The notes under the pieces were generated by a model. That model ran no database searches. It had not been told where the DNA came from and saw nothing but the letters and a program-made list of their open reading frames with translations. Shown here one piece after another: positions 1 through 8,721 of a DNA stretch of 64,000 nt; the first letter of the stretch is position 1, and every line of letters starts with the position of its first letter. The DNA comes from Humibacter albus DSM 18994 (GTDB lineage: Bacteria; Actinomycetota; Actinomycetes; Actinomycetales; Microbacteriaceae), in the NCBI RefSeq assembly GCF_000421825.1, contig NZ_ATXT01000011.1, positions 434,001 through 498,000 on the forward strand, given 5' to 3'. The position numbers and the translations under genes are program-made.

Positions 1-74
1 CTCGGGTCCGCAGACATGCCCGTGACGACTCCTCGTGCAATCGCGCGGCGGGATCCCCGCACCTCGAAACTGTC

Positions 75-89
75 TTCGATACTATCGAA
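75..89. promoter_or_regulatory. Perfect 15-bp palindrome, possible operator
   Basis: The sequence TTCGATACTATCGAA is a perfect 7-1-7 inverted repeat lying 134 bp before the ctaG-like gene, in a 222-bp stretch with no convincing coding region. A TCGATA-type palindrome is what a small dimeric repressor would bind, but I see no recognisable -35/-10 pair beside it and the gene left of the window is not visible. The regulator is unknown. Confidence 0.35.
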
Positions 90-222
90 AAATGTCGGCC
101 GAGGAGAATCGAGCACCGCGGTGACGTGCACCGACGGACTTCCGTCGGCGACCCGCTGCCTGCGAGATCGCTCAGACGCGGCACGGAACATCCGCTGGAT
201 GGACCCCTAGCATTCAATCGAT

Positions 223-1107
223 ATGCCGTCGATCGCCACTGCCTTGACCACGTTCCAGGTGGACTGGGTCGCCCTCGTGACCATCGTGGTGCTCGGCACC
301 GCCTACGTCGCCGGAATCATTGCCGCGAGGCGGAAGGGCACGAGCTGGCCGGCGCTGCCGACACTGGGCTTCTTCGTGCTCGGACTCGGGTCGTATGCGG
401 CGGTGTCCTTCGGCTTTCTCGGCGCGTTCACCTACGAGCTCCGTTGGGCCGAGATCACCCGGTGGGCGCTTCTGCTCTTCCTCGTGCCCTGGCTGCTCGC
501 GCTGGGACGTCCCGTGGCGCTGGCGCAGGCGGCCTTGGGCGATCGCGGTCGCGCGCGTCTGGACAGGTTCCTGCAGAGCCGCTTTCTGCGCACGATCGGG
601 AATGCGATCTTCGAGCCGATCTTCACGATGGTGATCTTCCTGCTCTTCGTCACTCCACTCGCCGCCTGGCTACGGCTGAGTCCCGTTCCGCAGAACATCG
701 CGACCGTGTTCGTGCCGCTCTTCGGGCTGCTGACCATCGTGCCGATCGCCGAGTCGACCAGGAAGCACCTGAGCCTGTCGCTCATGTTCGAGTTCATGAT
801 CGCGATGGCGGCGCTCGTCTTCGACGCGATTCCGGGCATCCTGCTGCGATTGCACACTGTCGTGATCGACTCAGTGACGACGATGCAGACCGGAATGCCG
901 GCCTGGTTCCCGAACCCGCTGCACGACCAGCATCTCGCCGGCGACTTCATCTGGTTCATCGCCGAGATCGCGGACATCCCGATCATCATCATCCTGTTCC
1001 TGCGCTGGGCGAGAACCGACGACAAAGAGGCGAAGGCGATCGACGAGCTCAGCGACGAGGAGATGGAACGGCTGACGCAGGCTCACCTCAACAGCTGGCG
1101 GCGGTAG
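223..1107 (+). CDS. CtaG-like membrane protein (cytochrome c oxidase assembly family)
   Basis: A 294-residue integral membrane protein with about seven hydrophobic segments. The C-terminal stretch, with AGDFIWFIAEIADIP followed by a hydrophobic helix and a charged tail rich in Glu/Lys, resembles the caa3-type CtaG family (PF09678), whose actinobacterial members are often annotated as copper or oxidase-assembly membrane proteins. The family usually carries conserved His and Asp in its helices; I see HDQHLAGD near residues 230-240. The ATG at 223 has no strong Shine-Dalgarno but gives the full first helix. It converges with the amidohydrolase at 1153, so it is independent of the arabinoside locus. 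The family call is by overall pattern; a direct role in oxidase assembly is inference. Confidence 0.6.
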   Translation: MPSIATALTTFQVDWVALVTIVVLGTAYVAGIIAARRKGTSWPALPTLGFFVLGLGSYAAVSFGFLGAFTYELRWAEITRWALLLFLVPWLLALGRPVALAQAALGDRGRARLDRFLQSRFLRTIGNAIFEPIFTMVIFLLFVTPLAAWLRLSPVPQNIATVFVPLFGLLTIVPIAESTRKHLSLSLMFEFMIAMAALVFDAIPGILLRLHTVVIDSVTTMQTGMPAWFPNPLHDQHLAGDFIWFIAEIADIPIIIILFLRWARTDDKEAKAIDELSDEEMERLTQAHLNSWRR

Positions 1108-1152
1108 CGTCGCTCCCCCTGTCGTGAGCAAACGTGGGTGCGGCCCCGCGGC

Positions 1153-2400
1153 TCACGCCAACCCGAGCTGATCCGTGACGAGGCGGCCATCGAGTACGAC
1201 CGATCGGGCCCGGCGTTCATCCCACACCACGGAGAGGTCCTCGAGCGGATTGCCGTCCCACACCACCAGGTCTGCCACCGCCCCGGGAGCCATCAACGGG
1301 AGCTCGGCGTGCGGGCCGCAAAGTTCCCTGTTGGTGTGCATGATCGATCGAAGCGCTCCCAGCGCGCCCATCACCTCGCCCTGCAGTCGGATGCCGACGA
1401 GCTGATCGTCTTCGAGCTCGCCCATCAAGTCGGTGCCGAATCCCACAGGCACTCCCGCTGCCGCTGCGCACTCGATAGCGTGCCGGCCCGCATCGAGCAC
1501 CTCGGCGTTCTTCGCTCGCGACACGTCGGAGAGTCCGATCGCGGTCCCTCGGCGTCGCAGCGAGTCGTACGTGGCCAACGTCGGAACGAGAACCGCGTCG
1601 CGATCGGCCATGAGCCTCGCCGTGGGCGGATCGAGCAGATTTCCGTGCTCGATGCTGTGGACACCGTTCAGCACCGAGTGCGCGATCGCCTCCGACGAGT
1701 ACGCATGCGCGGCAACATAGCTCCCGTGCCGTTCGGCCTCCGCAGCCACCGCGCGGACTTCCTCGGCGCTGAACTGCGGCGCGCGCAGAGGATCGTGTGG
1801 GGAGATGACTCCGCCGGAGGCGAACATCTTGATCGCGTGGGCTCCGCCGCGGAACCGCTCGCGAACCGCCCCGACCAGCGAATCGATGCCGTCGACGACC
1901 TCGACGGTGTGGCCACCGGTCGGCGGTGCGCAGGCATCCAACGGCCCTCTCGGGTCACCGTGACCACCTGTCTGGCTCAGAGCAGCACCTGTGTAGAGGT
2001 AACGCGGGGAGAGGAGCTGCCCGCGTTCGATGGCGAGTTCGAGGCCTGCGTCCCCACCGGCCACATCGCGCACCGTCGTGAACCCGCGGGCGAGCGCAGC
2101 ACGCAGCCGGTGCTGGGCCGCCAGTGCGAGATAGCTCAGGGGAAGTCCGTCGGGATCGAGGCCGACAGCGTAGGCGTGGAAATGCGCGTCCACGAGTCCC
2201 GGGGAGACGACACGGCCCGCCGCACGCCACTCGGGCGGGCCGTGTGAACGAACGTGCTTCCCCATCTCGACGATACGACCGGCCTCGACGCGAATGTCCG
2301 CTTCGACCAGTTCGGATGCTTGGCCGTCGAATACTCGTGCGTCCCGGATGACGAACGTCCTGTCGTCGTGCGGCTCCGCAGCCCTGATCCTCGTTCGCAT
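1153..2400 (-). CDS. COG1228 amidohydrolase, candidate Xaa-Pro/Xaa-Hyp dipeptidase (prolidase)
   Basis: A 415-residue metal-dependent amidohydrolase. Visible motifs are DAHFHA (HxH metal pair on strand 1), AIKMFASGG (the Lys that is carboxylated in binuclear members), AAHAYS and IEHGNL (two further metal His) and GTDLMGE (the strand-8 Asp). This is the pattern of the COG1228 group that includes imidazolonepropionase-like proteins and the characterised prolidases Sgx9260b/c. The start ATG at 2400 shares one base with the GH127 stop (TGATG), so it is translationally coupled to it; a longer upstream reading frame only overlaps the GH127 gene. No signal peptide is present, so it is cytosolic. It is the last gene of the transporter/arabinosidase operon. 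Hydrolysis of Xaa-Hyp dipeptides is inferred from context, not proven by sequence. Confidence 0.75.
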   Translation of the reverse strand: MRTRIRAAEPHDDRTFVIRDARVFDGQASELVEADIRVEAGRIVEMGKHVRSHGPPEWRAAGRVVSPGLVDAHFHAYAVGLDPDGLPLSYLALAAQHRLRAALARGFTTVRDVAGGDAGLELAIERGQLLSPRYLYTGAALSQTGGHGDPRGPLDACAPPTGGHTVEVVDGIDSLVGAVRERFRGGAHAIKMFASGGVISPHDPLRAPQFSAEEVRAVAAEAERHGSYVAAHAYSSEAIAHSVLNGVHSIEHGNLLDPPTARLMADRDAVLVPTLATYDSLRRRGTAIGLSDVSRAKNAEVLDAGRHAIECAAAAGVPVGFGTDLMGELEDDQLVGIRLQGEVMGALGALRSIMHTNRELCGPHAELPLMAPGAVADLVVWDGNPLEDLSVVWDERRARSVVLDGRLVTDQLGLA

Positions 2401-4361
2401 CACGCGGCCGGGCGCCCCGTGTGCGATCGCGGGATCCACACGCGCATGGTGCTCGGACCCCGGTTCGCCCAGGTGTGGTAGGGCACCAAGGGAAGCCGGA
2501 ACGGTTCGCTCTCCGGCACGGCGGGGCGGCTCGCTTCGTCGGCCACGGACCGGTACGGCCACATCGCGTCCTCGTATCCGACCAGCCGACCGGATGCCTC
2601 CACTCCGGAACGCGTCGAGGCGAGGGCGCCCGCGGCGTCGATACGCACGCTCTCGAGGTCGACGCCGACGGGGAGGTCGACGGACTCCACGCACATCACC
2701 AGCGGGCCACGTGCCACGGCGACAGTGCCGCGCACGGAGTCGATCCGCGGATCGGGCTCCATGATGCGTGGCTCCATCGGCAGATGGAGCACGATCCGGT
2801 GGCCGGATCCGGTCATCGGAATGGTGCAGCGGGCGCCGACCACGGGGACCTCCGCGTCGTCCACCGTTACCACCGCCGATTCGGCCCATTCCGGGATCCG
2901 CAGCGTCAGCGTCCACGGCGCATCCGGTGCACTGTCGACGTCTATGGTCACGACACCGTCATCGGGATACCCGGTCGTCATGCGGAGCTCGACGACGCCG
3001 ACGTCCAACTCGGCACGGATGTCACCGGTCATGTACTGGATGATCTGAACGCCCGTCGCATTCTGGGTCGCCACGTAGCTGGCCAGCTGAGCGAAGGTGC
3101 GCGCCACATTCGGCGGACAGCACGAAACCTCGAACCACGGAGCGCGCAACTGGGACTGGGCACGGAGGCTCAGCTCGTCAGCCGGAGCCGCCGCTGCGGC
3201 GACGCGTTGCTGAAGAGGGTTCGTATAGAAGAAGGCCCGTCCGCTGTCGCTCGGGGAAGCGGCGATCACGTTGTACAGCGTGCGCTCGATCACATCGCCG
3301 TACCTCAGGTCACCGGTCGCCAAGAGCAAGCGCCAGGCCACCATGACCGACGCGACCCCCGCGCATGTCTCGCAGTAGGCGCGGTCCGGCGGCAGCTCGA
3401 AGTCGTCACCGAATGCCTCGTCCTGGTGGTGAGAACCCATCCCTCCGGTGATGTACGTGCGCCGTGCGAGTGTGCGATCGTACTGAGCTCTGAGCAGATC
3501 CACGTAGCGCACGTCGTGCTCCTCGATGCCGGCATCGATCGCACCGGCGGTCAGGTAAAGGGCACGCACGGCGTGCCCGCGCAAGACCTCGTTGTCACGA
3601 ATCGGCACATCGTCCTGGAAATAGGAGCGGCCGAACTCGATATCGCCCAGCGTGCCGTGACCGCGTCGATCCAGGAAGACCCGCGCTTGGCGCAGATAAC
3701 GCTCGTCGCCGGTCACGCGAGAGAGCTCGACCAGCGCCGTCTCTATCTCCGGGTGTCCGCACACTCTCTGAAGCCCGTCGGGTCCGAACACCTCGCAGAC
3801 GTGGTCTGCCGCTTTGATCGCGACGTCCACCAGCTGGTCCCGATGCCCCGTGCGAAGCCGCGCCACGGCCGCTTGGATGAGGTGGCCGAAGCAGTACAGC
3901 TCGTGTCCCCACTCCAGGTCCGAATATCGCGGCGGCTGTCCGGCATTTCCGAAACGCGTGTTGAGATATCCGTCCGGCTTCTGTGCAGCGGCGACGCGCG
4001 CGACGATCCTGTCGAACCGGGTTTGCAGGCCGGCATCCCCAGAACGTGCGATCTCCCATGCCATGGCTTCGAGCGTCTTGTAGATCTCGGAGTCGGCGAA
4101 CTTCTGCCCCGTGCGGACGTCGGCGACGGTCCCATCCACGACGGCGTCGAAGTTCTTCAGCCACCCGGCACGTTCTTCCCAATACTCGAGGTGCGGGATG
4201 ATCGACTCCTGGTTCAGGCGCTGCCTGGCGCCCCAGAAGCCGTCGTCGATCCGGATCCGCTCGATCCCGAGCGGACGCACGGCACCGACGGTGGGAACCA
4301 CGGGCGCGACAGGTTGAGCCGGGCGCCCTGTTCGGTCCTGCGCGTCAATCGTCATGGACAT
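2400..4361 (-). CDS. GH127 beta-L-arabinofuranosidase
   Basis: A 653-residue (alpha/alpha)6-barrel glycoside hydrolase. It matches the zinc-thiolate site of Bifidobacterium longum HypBA1 almost residue for residue. Numbered from the ATG at 4361, Glu315 (in DEAFGDDFELP) is the acid/base, Glu331 and Cys333 (in YCETCAG) and Cys414/Cys415 (in FEVSCCPPN) form the Zn site, and Cys414 is the nucleophile. Length fits the family (about 650). HypBA1 cleaves beta-1,2-linked L-arabinofuranose and the L-Araf-beta-hydroxyproline bond found in plant extensins. There is no signal peptide, so it acts on imported substrate. AGAAGGAG stands 11 nt before the ATG at 4361; a GTG at 4373 is the alternative. It lies downstream of a CUT1 importer and is coupled to the amidohydrolase. 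Confidence 0.9.
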   Translation of the reverse strand: MSMTIDAQDRTGRPAQPVAPVVPTVGAVRPLGIERIRIDDGFWGARQRLNQESIIPHLEYWEERAGWLKNFDAVVDGTVADVRTGQKFADSEIYKTLEAMAWEIARSGDAGLQTRFDRIVARVAAAQKPDGYLNTRFGNAGQPPRYSDLEWGHELYCFGHLIQAAVARLRTGHRDQLVDVAIKAADHVCEVFGPDGLQRVCGHPEIETALVELSRVTGDERYLRQARVFLDRRGHGTLGDIEFGRSYFQDDVPIRDNEVLRGHAVRALYLTAGAIDAGIEEHDVRYVDLLRAQYDRTLARRTYITGGMGSHHQDEAFGDDFELPPDRAYCETCAGVASVMVAWRLLLATGDLRYGDVIERTLYNVIAASPSDSGRAFFYTNPLQQRVAAAAAPADELSLRAQSQLRAPWFEVSCCPPNVARTFAQLASYVATQNATGVQIIQYMTGDIRAELDVGVVELRMTTGYPDDGVVTIDVDSAPDAPWTLTLRIPEWAESAVVTVDDAEVPVVGARCTIPMTGSGHRIVLHLPMEPRIMEPDPRIDSVRGTVAVARGPLVMCVESVDLPVGVDLESVRIDAAGALASTRSGVEASGRLVGYEDAMWPYRSVADEASRPAVPESEPFRLPLVPYHTWANRGPSTMRVWIPRSHTGRPAA

Positions 4362-4418
4362 GTTTCGAACCACTCCTTCTCGGCGGCTGCCGCGTGCACG
4401 AAGTTCTGAGTCTTCTCG

Positions 4419-5279
4419 TCATTTGATGGCGCCGCCGAGGGCGCCGGCTGCGATGTACTTCTGCGCGAGGATGAGCAGCAGTCCCGCGGGGACGGAGGCG
4501 ATCACCGCGGTCGCCATCACCGGTCCCCACTGCTGCACGTTGGCGCCGAGGTAGTTGTAGATGCCGAGCGTGATCGGGCGCACCTGCGGTGTGCTGGTCA
4601 GCGTCAGCGCGAACAGGAAGTCTCCCCACGCGCCGAGGAACGTGAACAAGGCTGCGGTGATGATCGCGTTCTTGCTGATCGGCACCACGATCGAGACGAA
4701 CGCCCGGAAGTTGTTCGCACCGTCCACCAGCGCCGCCTCCACCAACGTCTGCGGCAGGGATGCCATGAACGCCCGCATCAGAATGATCGCGAACGGAATC
4801 TGCGCCGCACTATCGGCCAGAATCAGCCCGAGGTACGAGTTCAACAGGCCCCAATCGTTGAACAACGCGTACAGCGCGTTCGCGATCACGATCGTGGGGA
4901 TCATCTGCGTGATCAGCAGAACGAAGACGAACGCCGTCATCCCCTTCATCTTGAACCGCGCAAGACCGTAGGCGGCAGGCGTCGCGATCACGAGCGTGAG
5001 CACGACCGTGCCGATCGCGATGATCAGGCTCGTGACGAGGTTGCCGCCTTGTTGCTGGATCGCCGCCTCGTAGCCGGAGAACGTCAGGTCCACCGGGAAC
5101 CAGGCCGTGGTCGCCGCACCGGAGTTCGCCTGCAGGCTGGAGTTGATCATCCAGTAGATGGGGAACACCATGATCGCCAAGAAAATGATGCCGAGCACCG
5201 TCATCGGCCAGGTGCGTGAAGGCCGGTGATGCGTCTTGCCCGTTCCGCGTGGCACCACGAGCGCCTGTGTCGCGGTCAT
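4419..5279 (-). CDS. Carbohydrate ABC transporter permease, MalG type
   Basis: A 286-residue inner-membrane permease with six predicted helices. It carries the cytoplasmic EAA loop in the form EAALVDGANNFRAFVSIVVP, which docks the ATPase in CUT1 sugar importers. The start ATG at 5279 overlaps the stop of the MalF-type permease by ATGA; the reading frame upstream of it is a shadow of that gene. It ends 57 bp before the GH127 start. No ABC ATPase is encoded in the operon, so a shared MsiK-type ATPase elsewhere in the genome is expected, as is common in actinobacteria. From context the substrate is probably an arabinose-containing oligosaccharide or glycopeptide. Confidence 0.9.
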   Translation of the reverse strand: MTATQALVVPRGTGKTHHRPSRTWPMTVLGIIFLAIMVFPIYWMINSSLQANSGAATTAWFPVDLTFSGYEAAIQQQGGNLVTSLIIAIGTVVLTLVIATPAAYGLARFKMKGMTAFVFVLLITQMIPTIVIANALYALFNDWGLLNSYLGLILADSAAQIPFAIILMRAFMASLPQTLVEAALVDGANNFRAFVSIVVPISKNAIITAALFTFLGAWGDFLFALTLTSTPQVRPITLGIYNYLGANVQQWGPVMATAVIASVPAGLLLILAQKYIAAGALGGAIK

Positions 5280-6229
5280 TCGTCGACCTCCTTGCGGGTC
5301 ATGTACAGGTAGGCCAGCGAGAAGACGAGCGAGACCGCGATGAGCACGTTGCTGATCGCGGCACCCTGGCCGAACAGGAACTGCACGAACGAGTTCTGGT
5401 ACGCCCAGGTCGCCAGCGTCTGCGTCGAGTTCGCCGGCCCACCGCCGGTCAGACCCAGGATGATGTCCACCACCTTGAGCGTGTAGACCACGCCGAGCAC
5501 GATCACCACGCTGACCACCGAGCGGATGCTCGGCCACGTGATGTGCCAGAACGCCTTCCACCCCACAGCGCCGTCCAACGCCGCCGCCTCATAGAGCTCA
5601 CCGGGCACGGCCTGCAGGCCGCTGTAAAGGATGGTCGTGTTGAACGGGATGCCCAACCAGATGTTCACCCCGATCACGGCGATCAACGCCAGGCTCGGGC
5701 TGACCAGCCACGGCACCGGCTGCACCCCGAACAGTCCGAGGAACTGGTTCAACGCTCCGCTGCCCTGATCGAGGATCCACTTCCACACCGCCGCCGACGC
5801 GATCAGCGGCAGCAGCCACGGCAGCAACAGCAACGAGCGCAAGAACCCGCTCAGCGGGAAATGCCGCTTGAAGAACAGGGCCAACGCCATGCCGATGCCG
5901 AACTGGAACACGATCGAACCCACCGTGAACAACAACGTGTTGATCACGGTCGTCCAGAACAACGGGTTGCCGAACACCTTCGCGTAGTTCTCGAAGCCGA
6001 CCCACGGTGCGATGCCGGTGTAGAACGTGGCCGTCGTGTAGTCCTGCAGCGACATCACCACGTTCTGCACGATCGGGTAGCCGAAGAACACCAGCACGAA
6101 GATGATCGCCGGCGCCACGAACAACCATCTCGTGAGATAGTGCAGCGTCCTGTTCCGAGAACGCGACCTTCCCCCGCCGGGACGAGGTCGGGAGCGCGCC
6201 TCTGCGGCCTCGACGTGCAGTGAAGTCAT
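5276..6229 (-). CDS. Carbohydrate ABC transporter permease, MalF type
   Basis: A 317-residue permease with an Arg-rich cytosolic N terminus followed by six helices. The EAA loop reads EAAALDGAVGWKAFWHITWP. The start ATG at 6229 is preceded by AAGGAGC at good distance. It follows the binding-protein gene by 37 bp and overlaps the MalG-type permease by 4 bp. It forms the heterodimeric membrane channel of the importer with that protein. I cannot read the substrate from the permease itself; the operon suggests a hydroxyproline arabinoside or beta-L-arabinooligosaccharide. Confidence 0.9.
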   Translation of the reverse strand: MTSLHVEAAEARSRPRPGGGRSRSRNRTLHYLTRWLFVAPAIIFVLVFFGYPIVQNVVMSLQDYTTATFYTGIAPWVGFENYAKVFGNPLFWTTVINTLLFTVGSIVFQFGIGMALALFFKRHFPLSGFLRSLLLLPWLLPLIASAAVWKWILDQGSGALNQFLGLFGVQPVPWLVSPSLALIAVIGVNIWLGIPFNTTILYSGLQAVPGELYEAAALDGAVGWKAFWHITWPSIRSVVSVVIVLGVVYTLKVVDIILGLTGGGPANSTQTLATWAYQNSFVQFLFGQGAAISNVLIAVSLVFSLAYLYMTRKEVDE

Positions 6230-6266
6230 TCCGTGCTCCTTCGATACACGGTTGCACCGACTGCCG

Positions 6267-7487
6267 TCACTTCTCCTGCGCCTGTGCCTGCTTCAACGCT
6301 GCGCTCGGGCTGGCCTTTCCCGTCAGCGAGAGCTGCACCGCGGTGTAGATCGCCGTCGCGGCCTTGGGCCAGTCCGGACCGAGCTCCGCGGTACGTGCGC
6401 GTGCGGTCTTCACCACTTCGGCGAATGACGCGATCTGGTCATGCGATTTCACGAACGATGCCGCGACCTTCTCGCTCGAGGGCACATCGCCCACGGCCCC
6501 CGCCATCTTCTTCTGGATGGCCGGTGTGTTCAGGCACTGCACGAACTTGCCCGCCAGCGCCATCTTCGTCTTGTCACCGGTACGCGGCACGTTGAACGTC
6601 TCGCCGCCCAACGGGGAGACCACCTTCTCATCGGCGGACGGGGTCGGGATCGGCACGCTCGCGAAATGCAGCCCCTTCTTCGCGTTCAGTGCGGGCAACT
6701 GCCACGGCCCGTTGACCATCATGGCCGCCTTGCCCGCGACGAACTGGTTGTTCACATCGGCCTGCGACCAGTTCAGTGCGCTCTTCGACATGGATCCGTC
6801 GTTCTGCAGATCGGTCACGAACTGCAACGCCTTCGCCGCGTCGGGTGTGGCGATGTTCTTCTCGTCGCCGCCCGCGGTCCAGAAGAACGGAAGGAACTGC
6901 CACGTGCCCTCGTAGGTGTTGATGTTGCTCATCGCGAAGCCGTACACACCCTTGCTCTTGTCGGTGAGCTTGAGCGCGGCTGCCTTGAGTTCGGCCCACG
7001 TCGTCGGCGGCGTGACGCCGGCCGCCTTCAACATGTCCACGTTGTAGTAGAGACCGATCGAATTGATCGCCGGGGCAAGCCCGTAGAGCTGACCCTTATA
7101 AGTTCCTGCCTTCACGACCGCCGGCACGTAGTCCTTCGGCACACTGACACCGACGGTCTTGAGCGGGGCCAGCGCGCCCGAGGCGGCGATCTGCTGCACG
7201 TCGGGGTTATCGAGCATGAGCACGTCCGGCAGCGTCTTCGAGGATGCCTGCTGCAGCACCTTCGAGATCAGCGATGCGCCGGCGACGTGGTTGGATTTCA
7301 CCGTCGCGCCGATCTGACTGCCGCACTGTTTGTAGATCGCGTCGTACACCTTTCCGGTGTCGGTGAAGTAGTCCTCGATCGTGAGGGTCTGCTTGCCCCC
7401 CGATGATGAACCGGACGAACAGGCCGTCAGTGTGAGCGCCATCGCGGCGACGGACACCATGGCGACGACAAGACGTGATTTCTTCAC
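6267..7487 (-). CDS. Extracellular solute-binding lipoprotein of a CUT1 sugar importer
   Basis: A 406-residue protein starting at GTG 7487, preceded by AAAGGAGC. The N terminus is a lipoprotein signal: VKKS, a hydrophobic stretch, then the lipobox LTAC followed by a Ser/Gly-rich linker. The mature part is an SBP_bac_1 fold with features such as ATPDAAKALQFVTDLQ, GKAAMMVNGPWQLP and LGGETFNVPRTG. It is anchored outside the cell and delivers substrate to the two permeases downstream. A longer in-frame start at 7631 would lie upstream of the promoter described at 7617-7645 and would bury the signal peptide, so I reject it. First gene of the five-gene operon running to 1153. Confidence 0.9.
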   Translation of the reverse strand: MKKSRLVVAMVSVAAMALTLTACSSGSSSGGKQTLTIEDYFTDTGKVYDAIYKQCGSQIGATVKSNHVAGASLISKVLQQASSKTLPDVLMLDNPDVQQIAASGALAPLKTVGVSVPKDYVPAVVKAGTYKGQLYGLAPAINSIGLYYNVDMLKAAGVTPPTTWAELKAAALKLTDKSKGVYGFAMSNINTYEGTWQFLPFFWTAGGDEKNIATPDAAKALQFVTDLQNDGSMSKSALNWSQADVNNQFVAGKAAMMVNGPWQLPALNAKKGLHFASVPIPTPSADEKVVSPLGGETFNVPRTGDKTKMALAGKFVQCLNTPAIQKKMAGAVGDVPSSEKVAASFVKSHDQIASFAEVVKTARARTAELGPDWPKAATAIYTAVQLSLTGKASPSAALKQAQAQEK

Positions 7488-7616
7488 GACGAGCTCCTTT
7501 GCTTGTGTTCGACACTCGATGCCGTTGCTATGACCTCGTGACTCGGGCTGTGCCGCATCGCACGGCCGCGCCGTCCGTCCCGCAACTGCACGATCGAGCG
7601 GAATCGACTGCTTTCG

Positions 7617-7645
7617 AGTGTAATATGTCACACGTCACAGTACAA
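7617..7645 (-). promoter_or_regulatory. Promoter of the importer operon with GntR-type operator in the spacer
   Basis: On the minus strand a -35-like TTGTAC (7645-7640) and a -10-like TACACT (7622-7617) are separated by exactly 17 nt. The spacer holds TAATATGT-C-ACACGTCA (plus strand 7621-7637), which shares its left half and the GT-N-AC core with the perfect palindrome TAATATGTAACATATTA in front of the hydroxyproline operon. A repressor bound here would block RNA polymerase. The untranslated leader before the GTG at 7487 would be about 120 nt. The promoter is read by eye. Confidence 0.5.
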
Positions 7646-7689
7646 GAGTCGACGCCGCTCTCCCGCTGTCGCACGCCCGCCAGCGAGGA

Positions 7690-8703
7690 TCAGAACGTGA
7701 AGCCCGTGGGATACGGATCAGAAGGGTCGAGCAGGTACTGACCGAGTCCCGTGAGCCAGGCACGTCCGCTGATCGTGGGGATGACCGCGGGGACGGCATC
7801 GCCCTCAGCCCCGACCGTGGTCTCCCTGACCAGCCGCCCGACGAAGCGCGAGCCGATGAACGACTCGTTGACGAACTCCTGGTCCAGTGGCAACAATCCC
7901 CGGGCCCAGAGTTCCGCCATCCGCGCTGAGGTTCCCGTGCCGCACGGTGAGCGATCGAACCAGCCAGGGTGGATCGCCATCGCGTGGCGTGAGTGACGTG
8001 CGGTCGAGCCGGGGGCGATGAACTCCACGTGATGGACGAGATCAACGCCTTTGATGGTGGGGTGATGAGGAGGTGCGGCGAGATTGATGGCATCCATGAT
8101 CTTCAGGCCGGCAGACAGGATGTCGTGCTGACGTGCCCGATCGAACGGCAGCCCGACGGCGTCGAGGTCGACCATCGCGTAGAAGTTGCCGCCGAAAGCC
8201 AGGCTGTACGACACCTCCCCCAGCGTCGGAACCGAGACCGAGGCATCCAGCCGCACGCAGAATGAGGGCACGTTCTCGATCGTCACGGACTCGGCGTGTC
8301 CGTCCTGCACAGCCACTCGCGCGACGACCAGCCCAGCAGGGGTGTCGAGGCGGATGATCGTCTCGGGCTCGACCACGGGAACCATGCCCGTCTCCACCAG
8401 CACCGTCGCGACGCCGATGGTGCCGTGACCGCACATCGGCAGGCATCCGGAGACCTCGATGTACACGACGCCCCAGTCGGCATCGTGCCTTATCGCGGGT
8501 TGCAGGATCGCACCGCTCATCGCGGCGTGACCACGCGGCTCCGTCATGAGCAGCAGTCGGATGTCATCCATGTGCTTCATGAAGTAGAGCCGCCGGTCGT
8601 TCATGGTCTCGCCGGGAATCGCGCCCACCCCGCCGGTGACGACGCGCGTGGGCATGCCCTCCGTGTGCGAGTCGACCGCCGTGAACATCCTGGAAGAACG
8701 CAT
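7690..8703 (-). CDS. Proline racemase family: 4-hydroxyproline 2-epimerase
   Basis: A 337-residue cofactor-independent epimerase. Both catalytic cysteines are present: Cys91 in PMCGHGTIG and Cys254 in RSPCGTGTSAR, which separates it from trans-3-hydroxyproline dehydratases that replace the first Cys. It would convert trans-4-hydroxy-L-proline to cis-4-hydroxy-D-proline. The ATG at 8703 has GGAGGCAGGG just upstream; an internal ATG five codons later is possible. It is the last gene of an operon with a DapA-fold deaminase and a three-subunit dehydrogenase, which favours hydroxyproline over proline as substrate. Sequence alone does not exclude proline racemase. Confidence 0.87.
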   Translation of the reverse strand: MRSSRMFTAVDSHTEGMPTRVVTGGVGAIPGETMNDRRLYFMKHMDDIRLLLMTEPRGHAAMSGAILQPAIRHDADWGVVYIEVSGCLPMCGHGTIGVATVLVETGMVPVVEPETIIRLDTPAGLVVARVAVQDGHAESVTIENVPSFCVRLDASVSVPTLGEVSYSLAFGGNFYAMVDLDAVGLPFDRARQHDILSAGLKIMDAINLAAPPHHPTIKGVDLVHHVEFIAPGSTARHSRHAMAIHPGWFDRSPCGTGTSARMAELWARGLLPLDQEFVNESFIGSRFVGRLVRETTVGAEGDAVPAVIPTISGRAWLTGLGQYLLDPSDPYPTGFTF

Positions 8704-8721
8704 CAGCCCTGCCTCCCGCGA

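Noticed and set aside
16-210. 64-codon frame at the left edge
   Set aside because: No ribosome site, contains the palindrome at 75-89, and has no recognisable sequence.
2421-4409. Plus-strand open frame of 662 codons
   Set aside because: It is the antisense of the GH127 gene, rich in Arg/His/Val with no domain, while the minus frame has every GH127 catalytic residue.
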